From Candidatus Eisenbacteria bacterium (lineage in GTDB: Bacteria; Eisenbacteria; RBG-16-71-46; JAFGJU01): a stretch of DNA of 64,000 nucleotides. Where the stretch lies: NCBI GenBank assembly GCA_026388185.1, contig JAPLKG010000014.1, forward strand, positions 277,537 to 341,536, in the 5' to 3' direction. The notes below the pieces were generated by a model. The model saw only the letters and a list, made by a program, of their open reading frames with translations. It made no database searches and had not been told where the DNA came from. This document shows, piece by piece, positions 15,370-24,013 of this stretch (the first letter of the stretch is position 1; every line of letters begins with the position of its first letter). The translations under genes and the position numbers were made by a program.

Positions 15370-16940
15370 TATTCAGGGCTCTCGAACGGGTCGTTGATGT
15401 ACGGATGACGCCTAAAATTGGGAGGAATTTCCTTGCCCGTAGGATCCAGCGGGGGGGCTCCTCCTCGCCAGAATGCTTCTGCGCCCTCACGCAAAATTTT
15501 TCTGGGAGTGCCCATCCCGCTGTAGTTGAAGCAATTCCACAAGGCGACAGTCATGCCCAGGAATCGGCCGTCCTTGTCCGCAACATACTTGCCGAAGTTG
15601 TTTGTCGCTTGAAGGTCGTTGTACGTGCAACCAACCACGCGGAAACCCTTTGAGAGCAAATAGTCAACCGTGGGGAAATCCGGCTTCCGCTGCTTGTAAT
15701 GCGCGTCCACGAGGATTATGTCTTTTGGCAGAGAATCTATCAGGGCATACGTATTACCGAGGAGTCCGTTGCAGTTGTCTTGCCCCTGAAACTGGGTAGA
15801 GCTAAGCAGCATGCCTGCCCACATCATCGTCTGCACATTCTTCTGCTCGAGGTACGCGTGGATCTCTCGGATGTCGCTCAAGAATAGCTTGGCTGCCTTC
15901 TCCTTCGGCATGTTCGAGAACGCCCGAATCTCGTCGTGCCCGATATGCATGTATTTGGGCTCGAATATCTCCAAGATCTCGTCGATGATTCCGAAGAGTC
16001 TCGCGTACACCTTCGGATTGGACGGGTCGTACGTGTTCTTGTCCAAACACAGATCCGGATAGGCTGGACAGAGCAGGACGTCCTGGTGACTGAAGGTATC
16101 TATCAGGGGGATCACTTCGAACCCCGCCGCACGTGCGTATTCTACGAGGGCTCTGAGCGTGTCCCTTGCGAGAGCATCGGTTCTTCCCACTCCCGGGGCT
16201 GAATTGAATTTGATTGCGTCGTCCACCTGGACAATCATGGTGTTCATGTGCAGCATCTCTGCCATGTCGATGACCGCTCTTGCATCCCACACTTGCTCAC
16301 GAAATCTGTAGCCGCGAAGCGGGAGCAAGAACGCTCGCATGCTTGCGGACGGGAAATCAACGATCTCGATCGGAGGAACTACAGATGTTGCGGTGTAAGC
16401 GTCTATCGAAATAACCTGAAGCAGAGTCTGCGCGCCGCACTTGAGTCCTTGGATGCCATTTCCTATCAGACACGTCCTGCCGGGGCTCACCGAGAGAACG
16501 TAACTCTGCTCCGGAGAGCTACCGAAGTCCGCAGTCGAGAGTGACGGAACAAGACCTTTCAACGCTGCGTTACTAGCGAGGCCGACCACGATCGCGTTTT
16601 TCTCCGGGATCAGATCTGTCACCATCATTTCGGGGTTGACTCCGTGCAACTTGTAGAGGCCTTGCTTGAGCCAGGCTGCGATGTTGCGCTCTTCCTGCGA
16701 GGAAGTGGTCGGGAGGATGATGACTGTCGTGGCGGTGAGCGTAAACGCCTCGCTAATCTTCCATTTCAGCTGGATAGGTTCCGGCACGGCGAGCGCCCGC
16801 ATGGAACTCGAGGCGGGAAGCCACCTTTGGGCGAATCCGTTGCCGGCACACGCAGCCACGAGTATCGAAGTCAAGAGCACGATCGCGGTTCCGGAAGCGA
16901 CTCTGGTTCCAGTTTTCAAGGCCATCCTCCTCGTTGCCAT
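15366..16940 (-). CDS. Glycoside hydrolase family 20-like lipoprotein (beta-N-acetylhexosaminidase-like)
   Basis: The 524-residue product begins with a signal peptide ending in a lipobox-like VAAC, so it may be a lipoprotein. Residues 50-190 form the alpha/beta domain that precedes GH20 barrels (ERNIAAWLKQGLYKLHGVNPE, EQSYVLSV). The TIM barrel starts at DFPSASMRAFLLPLRGYRF. The catalytic acid pair is present as HIGHDE, with Asp336-Glu337, versus the usual HIGGDE. GH20 enzymes release terminal N-acetylhexosamine from glycans using the substrate acetamido group. The chain ends soon after the barrel, and the sugar-pocket aromatics cannot be confirmed by eye. The 5' 208 bp up to 17148 show no other gene. 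Confidence 0.8.
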   Translation of the reverse strand: MATRRMALKTGTRVASGTAIVLLTSILVAACAGNGFAQRWLPASSSMRALAVPEPIQLKWKISEAFTLTATTVIILPTTSSQEERNIAAWLKQGLYKLHGVNPEMMVTDLIPEKNAIVVGLASNAALKGLVPSLSTADFGSSPEQSYVLSVSPGRTCLIGNGIQGLKCGAQTLLQVISIDAYTATSVVPPIEIVDFPSASMRAFLLPLRGYRFREQVWDARAVIDMAEMLHMNTMIVQVDDAIKFNSAPGVGRTDALARDTLRALVEYARAAGFEVIPLIDTFSHQDVLLCPAYPDLCLDKNTYDPSNPKVYARLFGIIDEILEIFEPKYMHIGHDEIRAFSNMPKEKAAKLFLSDIREIHAYLEQKNVQTMMWAGMLLSSTQFQGQDNCNGLLGNTYALIDSLPKDIILVDAHYKQRKPDFPTVDYLLSKGFRVVGCTYNDLQATNNFGKYVADKDGRFLGMTVALWNCFNYSGMGTPRKILREGAEAFWRGGAPPLDPTGKEIPPNFRRHPYINDPFESPEY

Positions 16941-17148
16941 GTCTTGATTGCGATGTCATCGTCGTCGAAGTGCCCGTGCGATTGCCACGGCCTGGTCGGC
17001 CCGGCGTCCCCGCAACAAACGCGTTTGCCGGAGTGCATGTGGGACGATTTCATCAAAGAGTGTATAGGTGCTCCGATCGGAAGTCAATCAGCTCGTCACA
17101 GTAGAATGGGACGTCTCCTAACTGCGTCGACATGATTCGTCACCTCTG

Positions 17149-17177
17149 TTGACGCATGGCGCCTTTGCTGTTATCAT
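17149..17177 (+). promoter_or_regulatory. Sigma70-type promoter for the outer-membrane protein gene at 17282
   Basis: TTGACG (17149-17154), a 17-nt spacer, TATCAT (17172-17177). Transcription would start near 17184, giving a leader of about 100 nt before the ATG. Confidence 0.55.
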
Positions 17178-17281
17178 GGCGCTTCACTTAGTGGAAACGC
17201 CGAGAAGAGCGGGTGGTGACACATAAACTTGACAGATTGTTTCAGATACGGGTCACGACCTGTCGAAAGGAGGGAGGACAA

Positions 17282-17809
17282 ATGCGTGTGCTCGTTATCG
17301 CTATTGTGGTTGCTTCTTTGACCAGTCTCGCTGCTGTGTGTTCGGCTCAGGACTATTCTGATTGGAGCGTAACCGGCAGTGGTGGGGACAAGAATTACAG
17401 CATAGGGTTTCAGCTCGGACTTCCCCTCGTGGCCGGAGTGGACATTTCCGGGCAGCTCAACCAGCGGTTCAGCGTGAGCCTGGGTTTTGGATTTGTGCCC
17501 GATCTCATTGCCCTGGGCGGCCAACTGCGAATGAACGTCCTTGAGCCCGGTCCAGACAAGATAGTTCCCATTGTCGGCGTCGGACTCAACCAGTACTGGC
17601 TCGAAGACGACGGAGAAAATACCGATGCCGTGGCGGCTCATCTTCTTGTCGGAGGCCAGCGCATGTTTGGTTCGAATTACGCTTTAGGTCTGCACCTGGG
17701 TTACATTGCAACCCTCAGCGAGAGCACTGCGTCTCATGTTAGCGTGTGGGGAGTGAACGACGACATGTCTAAGCTCTTCTTGGGAGTTGAGGGACGCTAC
17801 TTCTTCTAA
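17282..17809 (+). CDS. Small outer-membrane beta-barrel protein
   Basis: ATG 17282 is preceded by AGGAGGGAGG, and the 175-residue product begins with a signal peptide cleaved near VCSAQ. The mature part alternates hydrophobic residues and glycines (YSIGFQLGLPLVAGVDISG, RFSVSLGFGFVP, YALGLHLGYIATL) and ends LFLGVEGRYFF. The terminal Phe is the beta-signal recognised by the BAM machinery. It is probably an eight-stranded barrel. No specific function can be assigned. Confidence 0.75.
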   Translation: MRVLVIAIVVASLTSLAAVCSAQDYSDWSVTGSGGDKNYSIGFQLGLPLVAGVDISGQLNQRFSVSLGFGFVPDLIALGGQLRMNVLEPGPDKIVPIVGVGLNQYWLEDDGENTDAVAAHLLVGGQRMFGSNYALGLHLGYIATLSESTASHVSVWGVNDDMSKLFLGVEGRYFF

Positions 17810-17857
17810 TGGGAAACAGTGCGGTGACACTTTCTTGACAAACGAAAGGAGACGAAG

Positions 17858-18307
17858 ATGAAAGGGACAAGGGCTGTAATCATCATGATAATCGTGTTCG
17901 TCGTGGCCCTTTTTCTTGGCTTCATGATGGGTTCAAAGCGCGTGTCCGACGTCACGAAGGAACTCAATGCTCTCAAGACAGAGTTCAAGACCAAAGTCGC
18001 CACGCTCGAAGAGAACCTCGCAACGGCCAAGGCACAGAAGGAACTCTCCGTCTGCAAGTGGGAGCTTGTGCAAGTCAGAACCAACGCATCAGCGCGGAAT
18101 TTCGGCAAGGCCACAGAATCTCTTTCTGTCGCGAAGGGAGCGTTAGACAAGGCCGTTTCCATATCATCTCCCAAGTTTTTTGCCAGGCTTGCCCCTCTTC
18201 AGCCGGCACTTGAAGAGATCAAAGTCGATCTTGATAAGAACGACGTGAAGGTTGTCGGGAAGGTGGAGGGAGTGATAGCCCAGCTCGATACGATCATATC
18301 CGAATGA
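17858..18307 (+). CDS. Membrane-anchored coiled-coil protein of unknown function
   Basis: The 149-residue protein has one N-terminal transmembrane anchor (VIIMIIVFVVALFLGFMMG) followed by a heptad-rich helix (VTKELNALKTEFKTKVATLEENLATAKAQK) and a helical C-terminal part. AAAGGAGACG lies before the ATG. It is 48 bp after the barrel protein and probably shares its transcript; a TTGACA at 17835 could give extra initiation. I do not recognise the family. The layout suggests a periplasmic or envelope-spanning spacer. Confidence 0.65.
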   Translation: MKGTRAVIIMIIVFVVALFLGFMMGSKRVSDVTKELNALKTEFKTKVATLEENLATAKAQKELSVCKWELVQVRTNASARNFGKATESLSVAKGALDKAVSISSPKFFARLAPLQPALEEIKVDLDKNDVKVVGKVEGVIAQLDTIISE

Positions 18308-18336
18308 AATTCGCTCGGGTTACCGGGGGAGGCGCT

Positions 18337-19377
18337 CTAGGCCAGCGGAGAGACGAATAGCATGAGCCACTCTTTGAGGCTCAGTCCGAATGCCTCTTTT
18401 CCATAGCGTGTGGCGCAGACTGTCTTTATGTTGCTGAACTGTCTGCCTGTACTCACGGCGTGTTTCTTTAGCCTCAACGCAAATTCAATCGCCTCCCCCG
18501 AGAACATCGTTTCTCTAAAACCCCCCAGTCTGCGAAAGGCGCTTTTTCTTACGAACATCACCCCCAGGCTGACGCCGTTGAGCCTCAGCGGAAGGCGGGA
18601 GATCATCGCCGCGAGTCTTGAACTCAGGCTCCCATCCTCTGACGCCACATTTGTCCCGCCTCCAAGTGACTTTCTGTTGGCAGTTGCCTGAAGAATACGA
18701 CAGAGAGACCCTTTCTTGGGCATCAGGTTCGGTCTGAGAAGAACCAGAATCTTTCCCCTGGCAACGCTTGCTGCGGCGTTGATTGCCGCCGCGCAATTCG
18801 GGAGGTTTCTGGACACAATTTTGGCATCGAATTCCTCCGCCGAGGCAAAGTAGGTAAGTGAGGCGGAGCGAGTGATCCGGTCCGAGCCTTTGATTGAGGT
18901 CGACGTGGCAACGAGGGCGGCCCCGGCCGCTAGAGTGGAATCGCCGGCCCCAATGGAGTCCGTGGACTCGGAGCCGTATGCAGCCACGATTATCTCTGCC
19001 TTTCTTCCAAGCGTTCGAGAGAGTTCCTCTCCTGCTTCAGCGAGCAGTTCCAGCGTCCGCAGCAACTCCCTTGAGCAACTAGTCGCAGCCACGATGACAG
19101 ACAGGGCTGGCCTGGACTCTGGCAGTGCATTCTGCAATGGACGTCGCGGTTTGGGCTGAAGGGCCACCGACTCGGTGTCGAGGTCTTCGAGCAATGCTTC
19201 AATCGTATCGTTAAGAATGGCAGCCAATAGCGCAGACCTCCTTAGCAATGCGACAACCGGGCCCCGCGCACTAGGCAGAGCAGGGCCGACATGTATTTTG
19301 GATTGCAATAGACGTGCCAGAGGCAAAGCCGGGGTTAAGCGATCGTCCGGGCATGGTGCAGCGGGGCGATTATCCAT
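18337..19377 (-). CDS. Degenerate family-2 glycosyltransferase-like protein
   Basis: The 346-residue product has, from about residue 90, the order of blocks of a GT-A glycosyltransferase: LSVIVAATSCSRELLRTLELL, NLPNCAAAINAAASVARGKILVLLRPNLMPKKGSL, and GVMFVRKSAFRRLGGFRETMFSGEAIEFALRLKK. The site where GT2 enzymes have the metal-binding D-x-D reads RPN, so nucleotide-sugar transfer is doubtful. The first 90 residues are unrelated and alanine/leucine-rich. No signal peptide is seen. It may be a regulatory or non-catalytic relative. The start codon has no strong ribosome-binding site. Confidence 0.6.
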   Translation of the reverse strand: MDNRPAAPCPDDRLTPALPLARLLQSKIHVGPALPSARGPVVALLRRSALLAAILNDTIEALLEDLDTESVALQPKPRRPLQNALPESRPALSVIVAATSCSRELLRTLELLAEAGEELSRTLGRKAEIIVAAYGSESTDSIGAGDSTLAAGAALVATSTSIKGSDRITRSASLTYFASAEEFDAKIVSRNLPNCAAAINAAASVARGKILVLLRPNLMPKKGSLCRILQATANRKSLGGGTNVASEDGSLSSRLAAMISRLPLRLNGVSLGVMFVRKSAFRRLGGFRETMFSGEAIEFALRLKKHAVSTGRQFSNIKTVCATRYGKEAFGLSLKEWLMLFVSPLA

Positions 19378-19526
19378 TCGCGTCGCGACGAGGAATCTCT
19401 GGGGAGCGATTCGACAGTCCGGTCAGAGCAGAGAATATCACGAGGGGGATTCGGCAATCGTGTTAAGATGAGAACTACGCGGCGGGCAATTCGTCGACTC
19501 CGGAGCCATCTTGACAGGAGGGGGGC

Positions 19527-19982
19527 ATGACAATTCAAGAGCCGTTCGAACACATCGAGAATGCGAGAATCTTGCTTCTTCAAGCCGCCCAGGAGGTTGA
19601 CAGAGAATGCTTCTTGAACAGGCAGAAGGGCATGAGTTCGATACGAGATCTTCTCGTTCATCTCATGGATGCGGAAGACTACTGGATCGGCTCCGTAGTC
19701 TGTGGCGAAAAACGACAGAAGTTCCTCCCCGAGAAATATGAAGACGTTGCTGCGCTCCAGGCAAATTGGGACAGAATTCACGGCCGCACCCAAAAACTCG
19801 TCTCTGACATCGCGAGCGGACTCCTCTCAGAACAAACGACCGTGCGGTGGGAAGGGGAGAGGGTGCTCGACTTGGGCACGGTCTTTCTGCACGTGTTTAC
19901 CCACGAGCTTCACCATCGCGGCCAGATCTGCCTCTTGATGAGGCAGCAAGGATACGAGCCGCCCTACGTGGACTTGCTTTAA
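19527..19982 (+). CDS. DinB-like (DUF664) four-helix metal-binding protein
   Basis: The 151-residue protein shows the DinB-superfamily pattern: a helix with HLMDAEDYWIGSV near residue 45 and the C-terminal metal-ligand helix HVFTHELHHRGQICLLMRQQGYEP. The three histidines (one in HLMDAE, two in HELHH) would bind a divalent metal. Members include thiol transferases and uncharacterised stress proteins. ACAGGAGGGGGG precedes the ATG. It is a single gene between the glycosyltransferase-like gene and the two-component system. The name refers to the B. subtilis DinB fold, not to DNA polymerase IV. Confidence 0.88.
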   Translation: MTIQEPFEHIENARILLLQAAQEVDRECFLNRQKGMSSIRDLLVHLMDAEDYWIGSVVCGEKRQKFLPEKYEDVAALQANWDRIHGRTQKLVSDIASGLLSEQTTVRWEGERVLDLGTVFLHVFTHELHHRGQICLLMRQQGYEPPYVDLL

Positions 19983-19990
19983 GAAAGTTG

Positions 19991-20019
19991 TTGACTTTGT
20001 GACCTCGGTGTGCTATCTT
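19991..20019 (+). promoter_or_regulatory. Strong sigma70-type promoter upstream of the histidine kinase gene
   Basis: TTGACT (19991-19996), a 17-nt spacer, TATCTT (20014-20019). Transcription would start near 20026, about 330 nt before the kinase start. Confidence 0.6.
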
Positions 20020-20025
20020 ACGAAG

Positions 20026-20358
20026 GCAAGAGCAAGGAAACGAGCTGACGAGGTTACCGAAAGGCCCTGTTCTTCTTGTTACAGCAGCTTTAGCGCGGCC
20101 GAATAGCTTTCCGGCCTCCCGCCAGTTTGATTACAGTTCATGAAGTGAGACGAACATGACTCCAGCTGAGATTCCGAGCCGAGACTCGATGCCCGGAGTT
20201 TGGGGATTCTCCGTCCGTCGTTGCTTGCTGTACGTGTTCTTCCAGCCCCCTCGCCGGATTGCATCATGTTAGCCTTTCATGGCGGGTCCCTTGCCGCTGA
20301 TATCTTAGGGCCGAACTTACTGACATTCGGGTGATTCAGAGGAAAGCCCTGAAGGCAG
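20026..20358 (+). other. Long untranslated leader before the histidine kinase gene
   Basis: There is no coding frame in these 333 bases. A purine-rich start (AAGGCAAGAGCAAGGAAACG) is followed by GC-rich segments including GCGGCCGAATAGC next to CTTTCCGGCC. I see no match to a riboswitch class I know. It is either a long 5' leader or a small independent RNA. Confidence 0.3.
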
Positions 20359-22065
20359 GTGATTCTCGTGGGCACGGTGGCAAGATCGGTCGACGCGAGA
20401 CAACCCTCTCGGAGGCATCGCGTTGCATCTATCGTTCACTACGAACAGGCCTTTTTCATCCGGCAGATTATCGCCGCATCCGTTCCGGCAGTCAGCCTTG
20501 TCGTGAGGCATTCTTTCCCCAACTTGATGTTTGCCTTCTACGTCGTCATTGCCGTCACGTGTCTCAATCTCTTCTACTACTGGCTCACCGTGACCGGGAG
20601 ATTCCGTTCTTCCTTCAAATGGGTTCAGATCGGCATCGACATGTTTCTTTGGACGCTCCTCATACACGTTACCGGCGGGAAAGACAGCGTTTTCTTCTTT
20701 CTCTATCCGCTCGAGATACTGGTGGCGGCTTTCACGCTCTCCGCGTCAGGCTGCGCGTACGGCGCCACGCTTGCGGGTGTTTTCTACACTATCGATGTAG
20801 GTTTTCTCGGCTCACATGCGGACCTGGGAGGCACCCACATCGTCAGACTCTTTTTCCTCTCGGCAATCGCAGCCATATCCGTCCTCGTAGTCAGAAAACT
20901 CGAAAAGAAGACGGTCGAGGTGGAAAGGCTCAGCGAGATGTTGCGCGAGCGGGCCGAAAGCGCAGAGACAAGCCTGGGTGCAGTTCTCGACACCGTGGGC
21001 GACGGCCTCCTGATACTGGATGAAAAAGGTGGGTTGCTCTCCGTAAACGGCCCGTTCGCGAGAATGTGTGAAATTGCAGACGGAAGGCTGCCTGGAGAAG
21101 CGGCGCGCGGAACACCATTCTACAACGTCAAGGCTCGATTGCTGGAATTGCTGAGCGGGGGAGCCGAAGATGAGACGGTAGAGATTACTTTTCCACAGGA
21201 ATCCGGGCGCCCACGAGGGTTCCACCTTAAAACCAAGGTGTTCAAGCGGCACGGTGAAAGATGCATCATGGCGATCGCTTCGGATGGCGTTCTCGAAAGC
21301 GAGAGGAACGACGCGCTATTTCACAACGGTGATGCCGGCGAGACGGATTCGCTTCCGGGCGTTGGCGAGACAGCCCTCGTCATAGCTCACGAAGTCAGAA
21401 ATTCCTTGACCTGCATCATGGGGTTGCTGTCGCTGCTCAACGAGGATTTGTCAGGGAAAGCGGAATCCGTTGGATTGCTCAGGAAGGCCGTGGGTGCGGC
21501 CGAAGACTTGAACTTATTCGTGTCCGATCTCCTTGTCTACTCACAACGCGTCGAACCGCGATTAGAGAAAACAGATCTTGTGAGCCTCCTGAATTCGGTG
21601 ATCGAGTTGGTCTCAGGCAAGCTCGATGGCACTAAGAACGTGAGACTTACAAGAGAGTTTTCTGTGAGTCGGCTTGAAGCTGAAGTGGACCCCAGATACA
21701 TGCAACGCGTGATCATAAATCTATTTCTCAATGCATATCAGGCGGTGAACGAGGAAGGCAGTGTGTGCATTCTCTTGCGCGAGGAGGATGGGAACGCCGT
21801 GATAGAGGTGAAAGATGACGGATGCGGGATATCGAGCGAACACATCGACAAGATATTTGAACCATTTTTCACCGCGAAGGGTAAGGGTAGCGGACTCGGA
21901 CTCGCGATTGCGAAAAGGCTCGTCGAGGCGCATCGAGGCAACATTAGCGCGATCAGTAACCCGGAGGTGGGAAGCACGTTGACCGTTCGGGTTCCGGCCG
22001 CGCGACATGATGCCGAGGTACGCGAGAGAACGAACGAACTCTTGTGCGAGACAACCAAGGTCTGA
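20359..22065 (+). CDS. Membrane sensor histidine kinase (NtrB/PilS-like, PAS + HisKA + HATPase)
   Basis: The 568-residue kinase starts with a GTG. Residues about 30-185 contain six hydrophobic segments (FYVVIAVTCLNLFYYWLTV, VFFFLYPLEILVAAFTL, VRLFFLSAIAAISVLVV). A coiled linker and a PAS-like domain (LDTVGDGLLILDEKGGLLSV) follow. The HisKA box is VIAHEVRNSLTCIMGLL with His344. ATPase boxes are N (NLFLNAYQAV), G1 (VKDDGCGIS), F (EPFFTAKG) and G2 (GSGLGLAIAKRLV). It should phosphorylate the sigma54 response regulator that begins 29 bp after its stop. The signal sensed is unknown. Confidence 0.9.
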   Translation: MILVGTVARSVDARQPSRRHRVASIVHYEQAFFIRQIIAASVPAVSLVVRHSFPNLMFAFYVVIAVTCLNLFYYWLTVTGRFRSSFKWVQIGIDMFLWTLLIHVTGGKDSVFFFLYPLEILVAAFTLSASGCAYGATLAGVFYTIDVGFLGSHADLGGTHIVRLFFLSAIAAISVLVVRKLEKKTVEVERLSEMLRERAESAETSLGAVLDTVGDGLLILDEKGGLLSVNGPFARMCEIADGRLPGEAARGTPFYNVKARLLELLSGGAEDETVEITFPQESGRPRGFHLKTKVFKRHGERCIMAIASDGVLESERNDALFHNGDAGETDSLPGVGETALVIAHEVRNSLTCIMGLLSLLNEDLSGKAESVGLLRKAVGAAEDLNLFVSDLLVYSQRVEPRLEKTDLVSLLNSVIELVSGKLDGTKNVRLTREFSVSRLEAEVDPRYMQRVIINLFLNAYQAVNEEGSVCILLREEDGNAVIEVKDDGCGISSEHIDKIFEPFFTAKGKGSGLGLAIAKRLVEAHRGNISAISNPEVGSTLTVRVPAARHDAEVRERTNELLCETTKV

Positions 22066-22094
22066 AGCTTTTCGTTTGGAGTGGCCGACAGAGG

Positions 22095-23480
22095 ATGAAA
22101 GATGTTCTTCTCGTAGATGACGATCGCCGCATTCTCGAGACGATTGGTGAGATCTTAGAACGTAAAGCGCTCAGCTTTGAGGCCGCAACGAGCGTAGAGG
22201 AGGCGTTGTCTACACTCGGCGGCGAGACTTTCCGGGTCGTGCTCACAGACGTGAAAATGCCGGGTCAGGATGGGCATTCGCTCCTCCGCGAGATCAAATC
22301 GCTCTATCCCGACACGGAGGTGGTACTTCTCACCGGTTTCGGCAGCGTCGAAGGTGCCGTCAGTGCCTTGAAGGAGGGAGCGTACGACTACATTCTCAAG
22401 CCTTTTGAGCGGGAGGCGCTTGAAGGTCTCGTTGGGCGTGCGCTTGAGAAGTCTCGCCTCGTGAGCGAAACGAGGGAGCTGCGTAAGCTTCTTTCGGAGA
22501 GGTATCGGTTTCACAACGTAATCACGAGGGACGAGCGCTTGCTGAAAGCACTTGACCTTCTGGAGACGGTTTCGGATTTCAATGCCACAATCATGATTAC
22601 GGGCGAGACCGGGACGGGCAAAGAACTCATTGCGAAATCGGCTCATTTCAACGGCAACCGCAAGAACAGACCCTTTGTGAAAGTCAATTGCTCTGCAATC
22701 CCAGAGGGGCTGCTTGAAAGCGAGCTCTTCGGGCACGAGAAGGGAGCGTTCACTCACGCAACCGCACGCAGGATCGGCAAGTTCGAGCACGCAGACGGAG
22801 GAACCATCTTCCTTGATGAATGCGCCGACATCCCGAGGGCGATCCAGGTCAAGCTGTTGAGGGTCCTAGAACAGAAAGAGTTCGAGAGAGTCGGCAGCAA
22901 CGAGACCGTTCACGTTGACGTGCGAGTCATTGCCGCGACGAATTCCGATCCCTGCCTGGCCATGGCCGAAGGGAGAATTCGAGAGGACCTTTTCCACAGA
23001 CTCAACGTGATTCCGATCAGCATTCCCCCTCTGCGCGAGAGAAAGTGTGACATCCCCTTGCTGGTCGAGCACTTTCTTGATAAGTTCGGTGGTTCCAGAC
23101 AAAGGACTCTTCGAGTGTCCCCGGAGGCGATGCGGACTCTCGTCGAGCATGATTGGCCGGGCAACGTTCGAGAGCTGGAGAACCTGATCGAGAGGCTCTC
23201 CATCATCGTGAAGGGCCCGCTTGTGAGGCCTTCCGATCTGCCGGAACAAGGCAGAAGCCAAAAATGCGTATCCGGCGGCAGTGCTCCAGGTGGATCGCGT
23301 CCTCTCCGGGACGTCGAGAAAGAACACATTCTTAAGACCCTCCAACAATGCCGCGGCAACGTCGCCAAGACCGCAAGATTGCTCGGCATTGACCGCACCA
23401 CCCTTGCCCGTCGCTTGAAGAAATATGGCGTCGGTGAAAAATCCAGCCGCAAGACGCACCCGCAACAATTTCACGAATGA
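22095..23480 (+). CDS. Sigma54-dependent response regulator (NtrC family) with GAFTHA variant
   Basis: Beginning at ATG 22095 the product has 461 residues. The receiver domain carries DDD near the start and the phosphoacceptor Asp52 in VLTDVKMPG. The AAA+ domain has Walker A GETGTGKE (170-177), ESELFGHEKGAFTHA and Walker B GTIFLDE. The loop that contacts sigma54, normally GAFTGA, is GAFTHA at 217-222. A Fis-type helix-turn-helix closes the protein (GNVAKTARLLGIDRTTLARRL). It is paired with the kinase upstream. A near-consensus sigma54 promoter lies 239 bp downstream of its stop, so the gene at 24014 is a likely target. Confidence 0.92.
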   Translation: MKDVLLVDDDRRILETIGEILERKALSFEAATSVEEALSTLGGETFRVVLTDVKMPGQDGHSLLREIKSLYPDTEVVLLTGFGSVEGAVSALKEGAYDYILKPFEREALEGLVGRALEKSRLVSETRELRKLLSERYRFHNVITRDERLLKALDLLETVSDFNATIMITGETGTGKELIAKSAHFNGNRKNRPFVKVNCSAIPEGLLESELFGHEKGAFTHATARRIGKFEHADGGTIFLDECADIPRAIQVKLLRVLEQKEFERVGSNETVHVDVRVIAATNSDPCLAMAEGRIREDLFHRLNVIPISIPPLRERKCDIPLLVEHFLDKFGGSRQRTLRVSPEAMRTLVEHDWPGNVRELENLIERLSIIVKGPLVRPSDLPEQGRSQKCVSGGSAPGGSRPLRDVEKEHILKTLQQCRGNVAKTARLLGIDRTTLARRLKKYGVGEKSSRKTHPQQFHE

Positions 23481-23718
23481 AAGAGGCGTGAGACCTCCGT
23501 GGACCGCGCAAGGACCCGCCTTGCATTGAGGCAGGTTGCACATGTGCGGCCTAATGCATCACGTGCCCCAGTCCGTCGTTTCCCGCCATGTTCCGCTCAC
23601 AAGTTCCTGAAGACTGATGTGAAGTGCCTCAGTGTCTGTAGGGAGGATCACGTCTTTAGGACATCCACACATGCCGCAATCGCTTGTCTGGCAAGCAAAT
23701 GAGGCCTTTCACGTGAGG

Positions 23719-23734
23719 CGGCACGCATCTTGCC
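23719..23734 (+). promoter_or_regulatory. Sigma54 promoter upstream of the CTERM-type protein gene
   Basis: CGGCACGCATCTTGCC has GG (23720-23721) and GC (23732-23733) separated by exactly 10 nt, and matches TGGCACG-N4-TTGCW at nearly every position. A short dyad GCTTG-TCTGG-CAAGC at 23682-23696 could bind an activator. Apart from these, 23481-24013 holds no gene that I can support. The leader to the ATG at 24014 would be about 270 nt. Confidence 0.65.
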
Positions 23735-24013
23735 CTGCTTCTAAGTGCTAGTTCATTCACGGGTAATGTCGCTTGATGGTCTGTTGTGGGCGGCGATGGT
23801 GCCCGAAGTGACGCGAGGGGCGCTTTTGCGTCTGTGTGAGAAGCCGGAGTTCTTGGGGGGGTGATGCCCGGAAGCGTGGGATTGAGGATTGGGTGGTCGT
23901 GACGAGGGGTTGAGGCGGTGCCGCAATGGTTTCTAATTTCGCGTGTTGTGTCGGATGGCGCGTCATGACTTGCGCGTGACGTCGTGAGCTCGTCCGAGGG
24001 AAGGAGGCAGGAA

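Noticed and set aside
23505-23525. Second sigma54 promoter at GGACCCGCCTTGC
   Set aside because: Spacing between GG and GC is nine instead of ten bases.
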